Assembly: GCA_964570205.1 (NCBI GenBank) | Contig: CAZMXI010000210.1 | Span: 1-7,599, forward strand | Reading direction: 5' to 3' | Length of the DNA: 7,599 bases | From: CAZMXI01 sp964570205 | GTDB taxonomy: Bacteria; Planctomycetota; Phycisphaerae; Tepidisphaerales; Tepidisphaeraceae | In this document: positions 6,782 through 7,599 of the stretch, piece by piece | How positions within the stretch are numbered: the first letter of the stretch is position 1 | Layout: every line of letters begins with the position of its first letter | Notes under the pieces: generated by a model | Databases searched by the model: none | What the model saw: only the letters and a program-made list of their open reading frames with translations | Told to the model about the DNA's origin: nothing | Program-made: the position numbers and the translations under genes

Positions 6782-7483
6782 GTGAACCAGGTCTCCATAA
6801 GCTGTAAACCCTTCGCGGATTGGAGGCCGGCGGCCCTGGTGGTGCTGCTCGGCTTCTTGGCTGGTTGCCAGCCACAGGCCGCTGTCGGCACGCTCCCCCT
6901 GCCCAGTCTCAGCCCGCCGGTTCTTGCACAACGCCAGCCCTTGCCGCCGAGCCGTCCGCAGGCCATTTCGGCCGTCAGGGCAACGCCGGTCACAACGGCT
7001 CGAGCTTCGAATGCCCCCGCAGGCTGGGTGGCGCCGGTCCCGGCTCATGCCTGGCGCTATATCGTCATCCATCACAGTGCCACCGCCGCGGGCAGCGCGG
7101 CAACCTTCGACCGATCTCACCGCCAGCGCGGCTGGGATGAGCTCGGGTATCACTTTGTCATCGGCAATGGCACCAACAGCGGCGACGGACAGATCGAAGT
7201 CGGCCCGCGTTGGGCCAAGCAGAAAGTCGGAGCTCACGCCGGGGTCAAGCTTTACAACGAGTACGGCATCGGAATCTGCATGGTCGGCGACTACAACCTC
7301 GACAGGCCCACTTCCGCTCAAATGCGCTCGCTCGTGAAGCTTGTGGCATATCTGATGAAGACCCACGGGATTCCAGCGGAACGCGTGCTTGGACACCGCG
7401 ACATTAAAGCCACCGATTGCCCCGGCCGGCATCTGAGCGTCATCGAAGTTCGTAACCTCTCCCGTAGCCAGGCTTTGCGATAA
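6782..7483 (+). CDS. Lipoprotein N-acetylmuramoyl-L-alanine amidase (Amidase_2/PGRP, T7-lysozyme type)
   Basis: Zinc amidase predicted to cut the bond between N-acetylmuramic acid and L-alanine in peptidoglycan, acting outside the cytoplasm. GTG at 6782 directly follows an in-frame TGA (6779-6781), so it is the earliest possible start and the only one keeping the whole signal peptide; an AGGA at 6766-6769 is a distant ribosome site (12 bases). Residues 15-28 form a lipoprotein signal with lipobox LAGC (Cys29); Gln at +2 suggests the outer membrane. A Pro/Ala/Gln-rich linker (30-90) follows. The catalytic domain runs from about 92 to 225: YIVIHHSAT (Zn ligand His97), LGYHFVIG (Tyr123), LGHRD (His205) and TDCPG (Cys213). 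The His205-Cys213 spacing of eight equals that of T7 lysozyme, as I recall it. Thr211 stands where T7 lysozyme has Lys128, as in many PGRP amidases. All expected catalytic residues are present. It is divergent from the prepilin gene; a role in wall turnover or recycling is inferred. Confidence 0.9.
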   Translation: MNQVSISCKPFADWRPAALVVLLGFLAGCQPQAAVGTLPLPSLSPPVLAQRQPLPPSRPQAISAVRATPVTTARASNAPAGWVAPVPAHAWRYIVIHHSATAAGSAATFDRSHRQRGWDELGYHFVIGNGTNSGDGQIEVGPRWAKQKVGAHAGVKLYNEYGIGICMVGDYNLDRPTSAQMRSLVKLVAYLMKTHGIPAERVLGHRDIKATDCPGRHLSVIEVRNLSRSQALR

Positions 7484-7519
7484 CGCTCCCGTGCGTTCGT
7501 CCAACCAGAACGTTTCCTG

Positions 7520-7571
7520 ATTGCCCGCGCGCCCTGAATGCCTCGTCGGGCGTGCCCAATCTTCCGGGCAA
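7520..7571. repeat. Overlapping inverted repeats downstream of the amidase gene
   Basis: GCGCGCCC (7527-7534) pairs with GGGCGTGC (7548-7555) over 8 bp with one G-T wobble, flanked by ATTG (7520-7523) and CAAT (7557-7560). A competing perfect pairing joins TTGCCCG (7521-7527) with CGGGCAA (7565-7571). The structure begins about 37 bases after the amidase stop. There is no T-tract on either strand, so it is not a standard intrinsic terminator; it may slow polymerase or be part of a repeat element. I see no supported gene from 7484 to the end of the window. Confidence 0.3.
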
Positions 7572-7599
7572 CGGTTAATTCATTGAGGCAGCACGCCAT

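Noticed and set aside
6686..7504. Minus-strand frame of 272 codons over the amidase gene
   Set aside because: It covers the amidase in antisense, has no family motif, and the + strand product has a full zinc-ligand set.
7318..7599. Minus-strand frame of 93 codons starting at the window edge
   Set aside because: More than half is antisense to the amidase C-terminus; the rest runs through the inverted repeats and shows no motif. Without sequence to the right it cannot be supported.

Overview
The window is GC-rich bacterial DNA whose gene content fits a planctomycete (Planctomycetota, perhaps Phycisphaerae-like). The strongest clue is a prepilin-type protein at 5682-6515 with the RGFTLVELLVVIGIIALL leader and an FFDGHVE motif near the C-terminus, a family greatly expanded in that phylum. 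This is an inference from protein style; there is no rRNA or other marker gene. Five genes are well supported. I see no mobile element, CRISPR array, tRNA or rRNA.

Left block (+ strand, 120-3621): a TolC-family outer-membrane factor that appears to be a lipoprotein, then, after 43 bases, a HlyD/MacA-type membrane fusion (periplasmic adaptor) protein. Together they form the outer-membrane and periplasmic parts of a tripartite efflux or type I secretion machine. The inner-membrane energiser (ABC or RND) is not in the window. It may lie upstream, where a reading frame open from the window edge runs into the TolC start, or elsewhere. A small hairpin with a T-rich tail follows the adaptor gene.

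Middle block (- strand, 3673-5448): a 591-residue cytosolic GT-B glycosyltransferase of the GT4/GT5 (glycogen-synthase-like) type, convergent with the efflux genes. It has its own promoter with a perfect TATAAT -10 box and a perfect 5-bp dyad just upstream of the -35. Next (- strand, 5682-6515) is the prepilin-type protein, with a strong Shine-Dalgarno sequence and an extended -10 promoter.

Right block (+ strand, 6782-7483): a secreted lipoprotein N-acetylmuramoyl-L-alanine amidase of the T7-lysozyme/PGRP type, divergent from the prepilin gene. The last 116 bases hold inverted repeats and no convincing gene.

The common theme is the cell envelope: export, glycan synthesis, a pilin-like surface or periplasmic protein, and peptidoglycan cleavage. 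Strand changes and separate promoters argue against one operon. I find no clear evidence of a new multi-gene system; the points worth a second look are details within otherwise recognisable families.
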